DNA of 64,000 nt from Gimibacter soli (GCF_028463845.1 NZ_CP116805.1:2294001-2358000), one strand, 5' to 3'; positions 17,529-26,056 are shown, counted from the first letter of the stretch. Program-made: numbers and translations. The notes: generated from the sequence alone by a model not told the origin.

Positions 17529-17740
17529 GCCTGCCTGCCTTTGTCTTCGGGACGCGCGGGGGCCTTGCCTCCCCCGGGCCTGTATTCATCGGGAAGTTTA
17601 TCTTTATTATTGCGCGGTTAACAAGCCGTGAAACCGGAAAAACCTGAATAAAAATTCCTGCGCATGCCGGGATTGGCGTCACAGGTCCGATCTTGCCGCC
17701 GGGCGGCAGAAAACGACGGCAAGCTTTTCCCAAGCGGCTC

Positions 17741-17756
17741 GCACATCCAAAGCCAA
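17741..17756 (-). promoter_or_regulatory. Weak candidate sigma-54 promoter for the fliL operon
   Basis: On the minus strand the sequence TGGCTTTGGATGTGCG keeps GG and GC with the required 10-base gap but deviates from TGGCAC and TTGC. It would give a ~200-base leader before fliL, so support is limited. Confidence 0.3.
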
Positions 17757-17794
17757 ATTTTATCATCCCTTTGAAAAAAATAAGTTTTTTCGAC

Positions 17795-17810
17795 TGGCAC
17801 ACTTCATGCG
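17795..17810 (+). promoter_or_regulatory. Sigma-54 promoter of flgFGAH
   Basis: TGGCACACTTCATGCG matches the -24/-12 consensus with GG and GC spaced by 10 bases. It lies 62 bases upstream of the flgF start and is preceded by a T- and A-rich tract, as expected for enhancer-dependent flagellar promoters. Confidence 0.8.
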
Positions 17811-17871
17811 TATTCCACGGCGAAAGAAAGCCGCGTCAGACGGCATGAATTCGGTACATTGGAGAAGGACG

Positions 17872-18618
17872 ATGGATTCCACTCTCTACATCAGCCTATC
17901 CCACAGGATGGCTCTCAGAAGGCGTATGGACGTCGCGGCCCACAACGTGGCCAACATGTCGACAACCGCCTTCAAGAAAGAAAGGGTTGCGTTCAGCCAG
18001 TATCTGATGGACGCCCCCGGCGCCGAGGCCGCAACACGCGGCAAGATCGCCTATGTGCTTGATCACGGCGTGATCCGCAATCTTGAAATCGGTCGCATGG
18101 TGCCGACGGAAAACCCCCTCGATATCTATATCGATGGCAAGGCGTATTTTTCTGTCCAGGCCCAGAATGGCGACACCCTTTATACCCGCAACGGTCGCAT
18201 GATGGTTGATGCGGACGGCGAGCTTGCCCTGACCTCGGGCGAGAAACTCCTTGATGATGGCGGCGCGACGATTGAAATGCCCGATGGCTACACCTCGGTC
18301 GCAATAGCCCCCGATGGTTCGGTTTCCACCAACCTCGGCCCCATCGCGAAGCTGCAGATTGCTGCCTTCACCGATGAGCAGGCCCTGCAACGGCGCGGTT
18401 CCTCGCTTTACGAGACGAACGCTTTGCCGATGCCTGTGGATGATATGCCTCGCATCACCCTGATCCCGAAGGCCGTGGAAGAATCCAACGTCAACCCCAT
18501 CGAATCCATGATGGAGGTGATGGAAGTCCTTCACGCCTACGAGAAGTCAGCCAAGTTCGAAAAAGATTACCAGGACATGCGCAAGGACGCGCTCGACCGG
18601 CTCGCCCGGGTCCAGTAA
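17872..18618 (+). CDS. flgF: Flagellar proximal rod protein FlgF
   Basis: FlgF forms part of the proximal rod crossing the periplasm. The 248-residue protein has the N-terminal rod/hook signature LSHRMALRRRMDVAAHNVANMSTTAFKKER, the central domain with FSVQAQNGDTLYTRNGRMMVD, and the C-terminal heptad SNVNPIESMMEVMEVLHAYEKSAKF. The ATG at 17872 follows GGAGAAGG (17861-17868); an earlier in-frame ATG at 17806 overlaps the sigma-54 promoter and is not the start. It heads flgF-flgG-flgA-flgH. Confidence 0.94.
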   Translation: MDSTLYISLSHRMALRRRMDVAAHNVANMSTTAFKKERVAFSQYLMDAPGAEAATRGKIAYVLDHGVIRNLEIGRMVPTENPLDIYIDGKAYFSVQAQNGDTLYTRNGRMMVDADGELALTSGEKLLDDGGATIEMPDGYTSVAIAPDGSVSTNLGPIAKLQIAAFTDEQALQRRGSSLYETNALPMPVDDMPRITLIPKAVEESNVNPIESMMEVMEVLHAYEKSAKFEKDYQDMRKDALDRLARVQ

Positions 18619-18650
18619 GCGCCGCCCTTTAGCACCGAAAGGAAGTTCCA

Positions 18651-19436
18651 ATGAAAGCCATGAGCACCGCCGCAACCGGCATGTTGGCCCAACAGCTCAA
18701 TGTCGAGGTTATCTCGAACAACATCGCCAACATGAACACGACCGGCTTCAAACGGTCCCGCGCCGAGTTCCAGGATCTCTTGTACCAGAACATCGAGCGC
18801 GTGGGCGCCAACTCCTCGGACGCCGGCACCACGGTCCCGAGCGGTATCCAGGTGGGCGTGGGTGTTCGTGCCTCGGGCATCTACCGCATCACCGAGCAAG
18901 GCGCGCTGTCGATCACCGGCAACCAGTATGACTTTGCGATCAACGGCCGCGGCTATTTCCGCATCCAGATGCCAGACGGCACCGATGCCTATACCCGCGC
19001 CGGATCGTTCCAGATCGACCAGACCGGCCAGCTGGTGACGCCCTCGGGCTATATCGTGCAGCCGAACATCACGGTGCCCGAGGACAATATCGACATCACG
19101 GTGAACGAACAGGGCGAGGTGCAGGCCAAACTGCAGGGCCAGACGAACCCGCAGGTTCTGGGCCAGCTCGAGCTCGTGATCTTCCCGAACGAGGTCGGCC
19201 TTGAAGCCATCGGCAACAACCTGCTCGTTGAAACGCAAGCCTCGGGCGCCCCTGCCATCTCGACCCCCGGCCAGCCAGGCTATGGCACCGTGCTCCAGGG
19301 CTATCTCGAGAATTCGAACGTGAACCCGGTCAGCGAAATCACCGGCATGATCACGGCTCAGCGCGGCTACGAGATGAACTCGAAAGTCATCCAGGCCGCT
19401 GACGAGATGATGAGCGCCACCAACAACCTGCGCTGA
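18651..19436 (+). CDS. flgG: Flagellar distal rod protein FlgG
   Basis: FlgG builds the distal rod that spans the P- and L-rings. The 261 residues match the standard length. The N-terminal motif MSTAATGMLAQQLNVEVISNNIANMNTTGFKRSRAEFQDLLYQ and C-terminal SNVNPVSEITGMITAQRGYEMNSKVIQAADEMM are textbook for the family. An AGGAAG ribosome site precedes the ATG. It is 32 bases after flgF and 12 bases before flgA. Confidence 0.97.
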   Translation: MKAMSTAATGMLAQQLNVEVISNNIANMNTTGFKRSRAEFQDLLYQNIERVGANSSDAGTTVPSGIQVGVGVRASGIYRITEQGALSITGNQYDFAINGRGYFRIQMPDGTDAYTRAGSFQIDQTGQLVTPSGYIVQPNITVPEDNIDITVNEQGEVQAKLQGQTNPQVLGQLELVIFPNEVGLEAIGNNLLVETQASGAPAISTPGQPGYGTVLQGYLENSNVNPVSEITGMITAQRGYEMNSKVIQAADEMMSATNNLR

Positions 19437-19448
19437 TAGGAGGCTAGA

Positions 19449-20183
19449 ATGACCACCTGGCACAACCCGACCCACCGTCCGCTTCGCATGGCTCTTGCCG
19501 CCAGCCTTCTGGCTGCGCTCTCGGCACCGGCCATGGCTGCCACGCTCGACACCCTTGTCGCCAGCGAGATCGAGACGCGTTTCGGCGGTGACGTGGAGGT
19601 CCGCATCTTCGGCAAGGGCAGCGATATCGTTGTTGCCGATGCGCTGGCGGGTGGCGTGACGTTCGAGGCACTGGATGTGACCGCGCGTCGCGATCGCTTC
19701 ACCGCCATCGCGCTTGTCCCCAAGGCAGGCGGCGGCAAGGAACGGTATGACCTGCGCGGCTCGCTTGAAGACATGCGTGCCATGCCGGTGCTGACCCGTG
19801 CCGTGATGCCGGGCGAAACGATCCGTGAAAGCGATATCGGCTGGGCCTCGTTCCCGATGCGGACACTGCGCAGCAATGTGATCGACGATGTCGATCGGCT
19901 CGTGGGCCGCACGGTTCGTCGCCCGCTGCAGCCCGGCCAGCTTCTGAACGCGGTCGACGTGAAAACCCCGCTTGCAGTGCGCAAGGGGGCGACCATTGCG
20001 ATGAAACTGACAAGCGGTGCCATGCGGCTCGTGGCCGGGGGGCGTGCGCTTGAAAACGGCGGGGTTGGCGACACTATCCGGGTGATGAACCTGGCCTCTC
20101 GCCAGACGGTCGACGCGGTCGTCGTCAGCGATGACACGGTCGAGGTCGTGACCCTGCAATCCCACATTCTGGCATCCCGTTGA
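19449..20183 (+). CDS. flgA: P-ring assembly chaperone FlgA
   Basis: FlgA is a periplasmic chaperone that helps FlgI form the P-ring. The 244-residue protein begins with a signal peptide (MALAASLLAALSAPAMA) and has the C-terminal SAF/beta-clip domain: LTRAVMPGETIRESDIGW, LVGRTVRRPLQPGQLL, VRKGATIAMKLTSGAM and NLASRQTVDAVVVSDDTVEV. It lies between flgG and flgH, the usual alphaproteobacterial order. Confidence 0.93.
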   Translation: MTTWHNPTHRPLRMALAASLLAALSAPAMAATLDTLVASEIETRFGGDVEVRIFGKGSDIVVADALAGGVTFEALDVTARRDRFTAIALVPKAGGGKERYDLRGSLEDMRAMPVLTRAVMPGETIRESDIGWASFPMRTLRSNVIDDVDRLVGRTVRRPLQPGQLLNAVDVKTPLAVRKGATIAMKLTSGAMRLVAGGRALENGGVGDTIRVMNLASRQTVDAVVVSDDTVEVVTLQSHILASR

Positions 20184-20224
20184 GTTTGGAGTGAACCGGC
20201 GAACGGCCGGGCAAGGAGAGTGAC

Positions 20225-20995
20225 ATGAAAAGCTATCCTCTGAAGAAATCTGCCTCCCTGCTGATGGCGCTGGCGCTTGGTGCATGCGGCGCGATGGACC
20301 GCATGTCCGAAATCGGGAAGGAACCGGCAATGACGCCGATTTCCAATGTGGCCGCACCCGCCCAGCAGCGCTCGATCAGCCTGCCGATGCCGAGCCAGGA
20401 ACCGCAGGTCTATCAGGCGAATTCGCTGTGGCGCACCGGTGCCCGTGCCTTCTTCAAGGACCAGCGCGCCGCACAGGTTGGCGACATCCTGACGGTGGAG
20501 ATCAATATCGAGGATCAGGCAAAGATCGGCAACTCGACCGCCCGCAGCCGCACAACCGCTGAAGGTGCTGGCTTGCCCAACATGTTCGGCCTTGAAACCC
20601 TTATCGGGCGTGGCATCGGCCAAGTCAGCGGCACAGCGGGTGCAGCGACCGACACTTCCAACCTTGTGACCGCAGATTCGTCGTCGTCCTACGCCGGCAC
20701 CGGGACTGTGGACCGCAGCGAAAGCATTTCGCTGACTGTCGCCGCCATCGTCACCGAAGTGCTGCCGAACGGCAACCTGGTGATCCAGGGCCGTCAGGAA
20801 GTCCGCGTCAATTTCGAGAAACGCGAGCTCCTGCTCGCCGGTATCGTACGCCCGGAAGATATTTCGAGCGGCAATACCATCCAACACACCCAGATCGCCG
20901 AGGCACGTATTTCCTACGGCGGCAAGGGCCAGATCACCGATGTCCAGCAGCCCCGCTACGGGACGCAGCTCTATGACATCATCTTCCCGTTCTAA
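20225..20995 (+). CDS. flgH: Flagellar L-ring lipoprotein FlgH
   Basis: FlgH assembles the outer-membrane L-ring. The 256 residues begin with a lipoprotein signal whose lipobox LGAC places the lipidated Cys at residue 21. Characteristic segments are SLWRTGARAFFKDQRAAQVGDILTV, LTVAAIVTEVLPNGNLVIQGRQEVRVNFEKREL, and GIVRPEDISSGNTIQHTQIAEARISYGGKGQ. The ribosome site AAGGAGAG precedes the ATG. It is the last gene of the operon; a terminator lies at 21078-21112. Confidence 0.96.
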   Translation: MKSYPLKKSASLLMALALGACGAMDRMSEIGKEPAMTPISNVAAPAQQRSISLPMPSQEPQVYQANSLWRTGARAFFKDQRAAQVGDILTVEINIEDQAKIGNSTARSRTTAEGAGLPNMFGLETLIGRGIGQVSGTAGAATDTSNLVTADSSSSYAGTGTVDRSESISLTVAAIVTEVLPNGNLVIQGRQEVRVNFEKRELLLAGIVRPEDISSGNTIQHTQIAEARISYGGKGQITDVQQPRYGTQLYDIIFPF

Positions 20996-21077
20996 TGACT
21001 GAAAGGAGGTTCTGACACCCAGGAACGCATTGTACTTCTTACCGAATTAAAGCCAAACTTATCTGCAGATTTGCAGT

Positions 21078-21112
21078 GGCCGGGCGCCTCCGTGGCGACC
21101 GGCCCTTTTTTC
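21078..21112 (+). terminator. Terminator of flgFGAH
   Basis: GGCCGG (21078-21083) pairs with CCGGCC (21099-21104), extended by an inner CGCC/GGCG pairing, and is followed by a seven-T run. The 80 bases between flgH and this hairpin contain an orphan AAAGGAGG near 21001 with no recognisable reading frame after it. Confidence 0.85.
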
Positions 21113-21210
21113 TTGTGCGCGCCTTAAGCAGAAGTTGCATTGCCTCGCTTGCCGCAAAAGGCCCGTCCGCATAGGCTGCCCCACAATCAAAACATAAGGG
21201 GAATAATGAA

Positions 21211-21675
21211 ATGAAAGCCGAAACGGCCTTCAAGCCCTATGGTCCAGACGATAACGATGCCTGCCTTGCCTTGTTCGATGCCAATTGCCCTGCTTTCTTT
21301 GCCCCGAACGAACGGGCCGACTATGCCGCCTTTCTAAGCGAGGCCCCTGAAGGGTATCTGGTTTGCCTTCATCAGGGCCGTATCGTTGGCGCTTTTGGCG
21401 CCATGCCGCACCGGGACGCCGATGCACGCTCGCTGAACTGGATCCTGATCGACCCCACGATGCAGCGGCTCGGTATCGGGAAAGCGATGATGGCGGAGGC
21501 CGCACGCCAGGCCCTCGTAGCCGGGGCGAGCCTGATCCATATCGCCGCCAGCCAGTATTCCGCGCCCTATTTCGCCCGCTTCGGGGCCGAGGAAGCCGGC
21601 TTCATCAAAGATGGCTGGGGGCCGGACATGCACTGCATCACCATGGTGTGGCGCCTCGAAGAGCCAGAGGCGTGA
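21211..21675 (+). CDS. GNAT-family N-acetyltransferase
   Basis: A 154-residue acetyl-CoA-dependent acyltransferase. The GNAT fold is shown by FGAMPHRDADARSLNWILIDPTMQRLGIGKAMMAEAARQA, in which QRLGIGKAM is the acetyl-CoA pyrophosphate loop (Q/RxxGxG/A), and by SLIHIAASQYSAPYFARFGAEE. The substrate is unknown. It is outside the Pse cluster and does not look like PseH, but it cannot be excluded as that missing activity. The stop nearly abuts the HPP gene start, so the two are co-transcribed. Confidence 0.82.
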   Translation: MKAETAFKPYGPDDNDACLALFDANCPAFFAPNERADYAAFLSEAPEGYLVCLHQGRIVGAFGAMPHRDADARSLNWILIDPTMQRLGIGKAMMAEAARQALVAGASLIHIAASQYSAPYFARFGAEEAGFIKDGWGPDMHCITMVWRLEEPEA

Positions 21676-21677
21676 CC

Positions 21678-22364
21678 ATGGCAAGGCTGACTTTTCGCCC
21701 CCTGTCGCCGGTCGGGCGGCTGGGCTGGTTGCGTGCCTCGCTTGGTGCGCTGCTTGGCATCCTGATAACGGGATTTGTGACCCGCTGGCTTGAAGGTGAC
21801 AATAGTGTCCTTCCGTGGCTGATTGCCCCGATGGGCGCGTCTTCCGTGCTTCTGTTTGCCGTACCGGCAAGCCCGATGGCGCGGCCATGGCCGGTTATAG
21901 GCGGCAACACGATATCGGCGCTCGTTGCCCTCGCCTGCCTGCCGCTCTCCGATGACCCTGCAATTGTTGCCGCCATCGCCATCGCCGCCGCGATCGGCGC
22001 GATGAGTGCCCTTCGCTGCCTTCATCCGCCGGGCGGTGCCGTCGCCGCGATGGTTGTGCTTGGCGGACCGGCCGTGGCCACCCTCGGCTGGTCGTTCGCC
22101 TTCATGCCTGTATTTGTCAACACCGCGATCCTTGTTGCGGCCGCATGGGCCTTCAACAACCTGACCGGACACCGTTACCCGCACGCTGCCGCCCCTGCGG
22201 AGCCGACGCCGGGCTATGACCTGACGGAAGAGGACATCGAGGAAATCCTCAGGAATTACGATGAGGTGCTGGATGTTGGCCGTGATGACCTCGTCCGCCT
22301 CATCCGGATCATTGAGGCGCAAGCGCAAAAGCCCGACCGCTTCGAGGGCGGCAGTGGCATCTGA
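21678..22364 (+). CDS. HPP-family integral membrane protein
   Basis: A 228-residue inner-membrane protein with four or five hydrophobic helices. The family motif HPPGGAVAAMVVL is present after ALRCL, and APMGASSVLLFAVPASPMARPWPVIGGN is also characteristic. The C-terminus is a soluble acidic tail (YDLTEEDIEEILRNYDEVLDVGRDDL). HPP proteins have been linked to nitrite transport in chloroplasts and cyanobacteria; a bacterial role here is not established. The ATG at 21678 starts 2 bases after the GNAT stop. Confidence 0.85.
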   Translation: MARLTFRPLSPVGRLGWLRASLGALLGILITGFVTRWLEGDNSVLPWLIAPMGASSVLLFAVPASPMARPWPVIGGNTISALVALACLPLSDDPAIVAAIAIAAAIGAMSALRCLHPPGGAVAAMVVLGGPAVATLGWSFAFMPVFVNTAILVAAAWAFNNLTGHRYPHAAAPAEPTPGYDLTEEDIEEILRNYDEVLDVGRDDLVRLIRIIEAQAQKPDRFEGGSGI

Positions 22365-22374
22365 GGCAAAAACA

Positions 22375-22397
22375 AAGGGGACCCGCAAGGTCCCCTT
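22375..22397. terminator. Bidirectional terminator between the HPP gene and dksA
   Basis: AAGGGGACC and GGTCCCCTT form a 9-bp stem with a five-base loop between convergent genes. T-rich tracts follow on both strands, so it should stop both transcripts. Confidence 0.85.
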
Positions 22398-22423
22398 CTT
22401 CATTTCGTCGGCATCCGTACCGC

Positions 22424-22855
22424 TTATTCGTCGCGGTGGACTTTCTCGGCGCGTTCGTGCGCTTCCTGTGCCTCGATCGTCATGGTGGCGATGGGACGCG
22501 CATCCAGACGGCGCAGGCTGATGGGATCGCCCGTCACTTCGCAATAACCATATTCGCCAGCCTCGATCCGGCGCAGGGCAGAATCGATTTTCGACACCAG
22601 CTTGCGCTGGCGGTCACGGGTCCGAAGCTCCACCGACCAATCGGTTTCGGAGGAAGCACGGTCCGCAATATCGGGCTCGCGCAGATTGTCCTGCTGCAGG
22701 TTCTGAAGAGTCTCTGCGGATTCGCGGAGAATATCGGCCTTCCAGGCGAGGAGTTTGCGGCGGAAATATTCCAGCTGCTGCGGGTTCATGAACTCTTCAT
22801 CCGGGGACGGAACATAGCCTTCCGGAAGTTTGATCGCTGTCATTGTCTCGGTCAT
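22424..22855 (-). CDS. dksA: RNA polymerase-binding regulator DksA, single-cysteine type
   Basis: DksA enters the RNA polymerase secondary channel and acts with ppGpp in the stringent response. The 143 residues show the coiled coil (FMNPQQLEYFRRKLLAWKADILRES to RTRDRQRKLVSKIDSALRRIEAGEYGYC) and the C-terminal globule. Of the four zinc-finger cysteines only the first remains (YGYCEVTGDPISLRRLDARPIATMTIEAQEAHE), the zinc-independent form known in alphaproteobacteria. The ATG at 22855 follows GTGGGAGCGACT; an upstream GTG is less likely. Confidence 0.9.
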   Translation of the reverse strand: MTETMTAIKLPEGYVPSPDEEFMNPQQLEYFRRKLLAWKADILRESAETLQNLQQDNLREPDIADRASSETDWSVELRTRDRQRKLVSKIDSALRRIEAGEYGYCEVTGDPISLRRLDARPIATMTIEAQEAHERAEKVHRDE

Positions 22856-23063
22856 AGTCGCTCCCACTACAATGCACTCCCTGACGGGCAGGAGGCCGCG
22901 ACCGGCCGCTGTCCGCCGTACAAGGAGCCTCCTTTTGTCCCCCGGAGGCTCGCGGGTTATATAATGATTTCAGGCAGGGCGAGCAAGACGTAATAAAATT
23001 GCAATGCTGGCGCTTCGTTTTGCGGCGCACAAACAACTGATAAGCGACTGTAATGTCTGGATT

Positions 23064-23483
23064 TCAGAAGCCGAGCTTGGCGAGCTCGACTTCAGCGCGC
23101 AGCTCGATGTCACCAAGAATTTCGGCGAGCTTCGGATCAGCGATCCGCCCACGCTGATTCCGTGCAAGGTCTGCAAGGATGCGGAGATTGCCTTCCGGAA
23201 TGGCCCCAAGAAGCAGGCCGCGCCGCACCTCCTCAAGCATTTCGAGCATCTCGTCGGCGCGTTTCAGCCCTTTTGAGCGGCCCACCGTTGCGTCCGGCAC
23301 TTCCTGTACGCTCAGAAGCACGTCAAGGGACGCGATGGGGGATGCCCCCCGTGTCGGGGCGGCGCCTGAAGTATGGCTTGTTTCATCAAGCTCGGACGTA
23401 AAAGACGATCCGTCCGCACTGCGACGGCGCGACGTTTTCTGGATCGACTTGGATTGGATCTGGCCTGGGCCAAAAATCTTCAT
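23064..23483 (-). CDS. fliX: Flagellar assembly regulator FliX
   Basis: In Caulobacter, FliX binds the sigma-54 activator FlbD and couples basal-body assembly to late flagellar transcription. The 139-residue protein begins MKIFGPGQIQSKSIQKTSRRR, has a Ser/Thr/Ala-rich linker, and ends in the helical FliX domain (LDVLLSVQEVPDATVGRSKGLKRADEMLEMLEEVRRGLLLG, then IELRAEVELAKLG). The ATG at 23483 fits the family start. It diverges from flgI. Its presence agrees with the many sigma-54 promoters here; flbD itself is not in the window. Confidence 0.92.
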   Translation of the reverse strand: MKIFGPGQIQSKSIQKTSRRRSADGSSFTSELDETSHTSGAAPTRGASPIASLDVLLSVQEVPDATVGRSKGLKRADEMLEMLEEVRRGLLLGAIPEGNLRILADLARNQRGRIADPKLAEILGDIELRAEVELAKLGF

Positions 23484-23642
23484 GAGACCGAACCTGCCTT
23501 GATACGATGGCACGGGGATGCGTAACCGATACGCTGGTGAGCCTCCCCATGCGAGGCATTATGCCATATCCCCCCATGGCGTACATAGGTTTCTCTGCCG
23601 TTTCAACCCCTCGGCCCAAGAATATGGCAACAGGCGCCTGTC

Positions 23643-23658
23643 TGGCATGCTTCTCGCA
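23643..23658 (+). promoter_or_regulatory. Candidate sigma-54 promoter of flgI
   Basis: TGGCATGCTTCTCGCA has GG and GC at correct spacing, with mismatches in the -12 box. It is 71 bases upstream of the flgI start in the fliX-flgI divergent region. Confidence 0.6.
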
Positions 23659-23728
23659 TCATATGCTGCCAAGAAGCCTCAGCCCGGCAAGAAGCGCCGG
23701 GTGGCGCCCTGTTTGAAGGAAGTCCGAA

Positions 23729-24850
23729 ATGACCCGTTCGATCACCCGTCTGCCGATTATCCTTGCTGCCCTGTGCAGCCTTGCGCTGCCTGCCCTGCCG
23801 GTGGCTGCGGCTTCGCGCATCAAGGATATTGCGGCGGTCGAGGGCATCCGCGAAAACCAGCTGATCGGTTACGGCCTTGTGGTTGGCCTCAATGGCACGG
23901 GCGATACGGTCCGGAACTCTCCTTTCACCCAGCAAAGTATCGCCGCGATGCTGGAGCGCATGGGCATCAACGCCAAGGGCGTGACCATGAAGCCGGAAAA
24001 TGTTGCCGCCGTGATGGTCACGGCGAACCTTCCGGCCTTTGCCCGCCAGGGCACGCGTATTGATGTCACCGTTTCCTCGATGGGCGATGCGAGCGACCTG
24101 AATGGTGGCACCCTGCTTGTCACCCCGCTTCTCGGCGCCGACGGTGAAGTTTATGCCGTCGCACAGGGCGCCATGGCGGTGGGTGGTTTCTCGGCCGGCG
24201 GCGACGCAGCCACCATCGTGCAGGGCGTGCCGACCTCGGGTCGTGTGTCAAACGGCGCGATTGTCGAGCGCGAAACCACGTTCCAGCTGTCGGACCTGAA
24301 CAAGCTGCATCTGGCGCTGCATAACCCCGATCTGACCACCGCCCGCCGCATGGCCGCAGCCATCAATACCCATATGGGCGAGCGGCTGGCCGAAGCCACC
24401 GATCCTTCAACCGTGCTTCTGAACCGCCCGGTTGGCTACAAGCTGCCGCTGGTTGAACTGCTGGCCGAAATCGAGCAGCTTTCGGTAACCCCGGATCAGC
24501 GCGCCAAGGTCGTGATCGACGAACGCACCGGCACCATCGTGCTCGGCTCCGAGGTTCGCATCAATTCGGTCGCGATTGCGCAAGGCAACCTTACGATCCG
24601 TATTTCCGAAACGCCTGTGGTTTCGCAGCCCAACGCCTTTGGCGAAGGCGAGACGACTGTGGTGCCGCGCACGCAGGTTGACGTGACGGAAACCGGGCCG
24701 AAGCAACTTGGCATCCTTCAGGAATCGGTCAGCCTGCAACAGCTGGTGGATGGCCTGAATGCCCTGGGCGTTGGCCCGCGCGACATGATCTCGATCCTGC
24801 AGGCGATCAAGGCCGCAGGCGCTATGCAAGCCGAAATTCAGGTGATGTAA
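23729..24850 (+). CDS. flgI: Flagellar P-ring protein FlgI
   Basis: FlgI forms the periplasmic P-ring around the rod. The 373 residues begin with a signal peptide (ILAALCSLALPALPVAAA) followed by the family start SRIKDIAAVEGIRENQLIGYGLVVGLNGTGDT. Further motifs are LLVTPLLGADGEVYAVAQGAMAVGGFSAGG and VSLQQLVDGLNALGVGPRDMISILQAIKAAGAMQAEI. It heads flgI-flgJ-flgN-like, with a 2-base gap to the next gene. Confidence 0.96.
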   Translation: MTRSITRLPIILAALCSLALPALPVAAASRIKDIAAVEGIRENQLIGYGLVVGLNGTGDTVRNSPFTQQSIAAMLERMGINAKGVTMKPENVAAVMVTANLPAFARQGTRIDVTVSSMGDASDLNGGTLLVTPLLGADGEVYAVAQGAMAVGGFSAGGDAATIVQGVPTSGRVSNGAIVERETTFQLSDLNKLHLALHNPDLTTARRMAAAINTHMGERLAEATDPSTVLLNRPVGYKLPLVELLAEIEQLSVTPDQRAKVVIDERTGTIVLGSEVRINSVAIAQGNLTIRISETPVVSQPNAFGEGETTVVPRTQVDVTETGPKQLGILQESVSLQQLVDGLNALGVGPRDMISILQAIKAAGAMQAEIQVM

Positions 24851-24852
24851 TC

Positions 24853-25209
24853 ATGGATAGCGGTCTCCTCACCCTGCCCCAAACCGACATCGGATCGTTC
24901 GAGCGTTCCAAGGCACGCCTCGAAGCTGCCAAGCGCGCTGCAACGGTGGAGCCGGGCTCCACGCTGACCGATGCCCAGAAGAAGGCCGCCCGCAAGGCTG
25001 CCGAAGATTTCGAAGCGGTTTTCATCACCCAGATGCTGAACCCGATTTTCGAAGGCCTTTCCACGGACAGCATGTTCGGCGGTGGCCAGTCGGAAGAGGT
25101 TTATCGCTCGCTGATGCTTGATGAAGTCGGCAAGTCGGTCGCCCATCGCGGCGGCTTCGGCATTGCCGACAATGTCTATACCCAACTCTTGAAACTGCAG
25201 GAGGCCTGA
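24853..25209 (+). CDS. flgJ: Rod-binding protein FlgJ, short form
   Basis: A 118-residue protein equal to the N-terminal rod-capping half of FlgJ; the muramidase domain of enterobacterial FlgJ is absent, as is usual in alphaproteobacteria. Motifs are KKAARKAAEDFEAVFITQMLNPIFEGL and FGGGQSEEVYRSLMLDEVGKSVAHRGGFGIADNVYTQLLKLQ. It helps the rod assemble through the peptidoglycan, presumably with a separate lytic enzyme. Confidence 0.92.
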   Translation: MDSGLLTLPQTDIGSFERSKARLEAAKRAATVEPGSTLTDAQKKAARKAAEDFEAVFITQMLNPIFEGLSTDSMFGGGQSEEVYRSLMLDEVGKSVAHRGGFGIADNVYTQLLKLQEA

Positions 25210-25212
25210 TCC

Positions 25213-25683
25213 ATGCCGCGCGACACGCTTGAAACCGCCCCCGAGGCGCCGATCGTTACCGGCCACGCCGCCAAGCTTGTGGACCTGACCCGCCAGCTGG
25301 GTGACCTGTTCCGCCGCGAAACGGAATTCCTGCACCAGCACCGCCCCGAAATCGCGCAGAGCCTGCACGGCGAAAAGTCCCGCCTGATTTCAGAATATCG
25401 CGACACGCTCGGCAAGCTGCAAACCAACCAGCATCTGCTCGGTGCGCCTGACTCGCCGCAGCGGCAATATATCCGCGCGATCACCGATGGTTTCCGCGAA
25501 ACACTGAAGGAGCATGCCCGGATCGTGCTGCGCCTGAAGGCCGTCACTGAAGGCATCGTCCGTTCGGTTGGTGAAGAGATTGCCCGTCAGAACCGGCCGG
25601 TCGCAGCGTACGGCCGTAATGCCGCCGCACGCCCCACATCTATCGCCCGCCCGACGTCAATCGCCATCAACCAGACGATCTGA
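25213..25683 (+). CDS. FlgN-like flagellar protein
   Basis: A 156-residue mostly helical protein (AAKLVDLTRQLGDLFRRETEFL, then EIAQSLHGEKSRLISEYRDTLGKLQ, then ETLKEHARIVLRLKAVTEGIVRSVGEEIARQ) consistent with the FlgN/FlbY type that chaperones hook-filament junction proteins. The last ~20 residues contain the tandem RPTSIA RPTSIA. It starts 3 bases after flgJ, in the position flbY occupies in Caulobacter. The chaperone role is inferred. Confidence 0.75.
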   Translation: MPRDTLETAPEAPIVTGHAAKLVDLTRQLGDLFRRETEFLHQHRPEIAQSLHGEKSRLISEYRDTLGKLQTNQHLLGAPDSPQRQYIRAITDGFRETLKEHARIVLRLKAVTEGIVRSVGEEIARQNRPVAAYGRNAAARPTSIARPTSIAINQTI

Positions 25684-25687
25684 CCCC

Positions 25688-26056
25688 GTGCGGCCGGCGG
25701 CTCCCTTGCCTCCGTCTCCGGTTTCCTGGCCGCATACCGAAACCGAAAAACCCGGTGGCGCGATCCGCGCCGCCAGTCCAGCCCGGTTCCAGCCCATGCT
25801 TGAAGAGATTCTGAGTGCCCGTGAAAATGATGCCCGTCAGGGCTCATTCTTTCCTGTGCACCACGGAGTCGGCATTCAATCTGGCTCTGCCACCAGCATC
25901 CCGATGACGCAGCAGAATCCGCTGCTCCTTGTCCCTTACCCCTATCTCACGCTGCGCACCTGGCCAATCGTGCCGACCTCGTCCTACGCGTGCAGCGATA
26001 ACGCCCCCAAACGCCCTGCAAAGAGGCGCAAACGGGACCACAGAAACAAGCCTTGA
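25688..26056 (+). CDS. Uncertain proline-rich ORF downstream of the flgN-like gene
   Basis: An in-frame GTG at 25688, 4 bases past the flgN-like stop, opens a 122-codon frame. Its product is Pro/Ser/Arg-rich, with SPARFQPMLEEILSARENDARQGSFF as the only helical-looking part and a basic tail (KRPAKRRKRDHRNKP). No family was recognised and no good ribosome site is seen beyond translational coupling. It could be a minor flagellar gene or non-coding leader sequence. Confidence 0.3.
   Translation: MRPAAPLPPSPVSWPHTETEKPGGAIRAASPARFQPMLEEILSARENDARQGSFFPVHHGVGIQSGSATSIPMTQQNPLLLVPYPYLTLRTWPIVPTSSYACSDNAPKRPAKRRKRDHRNKP

Larger units (their letters stand above)
17529..17871. other. Divergent control region between fliL and flgF
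   Basis: These 343 bases hold no convincing gene. They are AT-richer than the flanks near 17755-17790. The plus-strand sigma-54 promoter of flgF lies at 17795-17810. A weaker sigma-54-like match on the minus strand (17741-17756) could serve fliL. A GC-rich palindromic stretch (CCGCCGGGCGGC, about 17696-17707) lies between them. Confidence 0.5.

Noticed and set aside
18567-20887. Very long minus-strand frames (506-596 codons) over flgF-flgG-flgA-flgH
   Set aside because: Low-complexity shadows of well-conserved flagellar genes on the other strand.
21001-21030. Orphan AAAGGAGG suggesting a small gene after flgH
   Set aside because: No start codon at proper spacing leads to more than a few codons before a stop.
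23540-23580. Minus-strand sigma-54 promoter for fliX (TGGCATAATGCCTCGC)
   Set aside because: The GG-to-GC spacing is one base too long.
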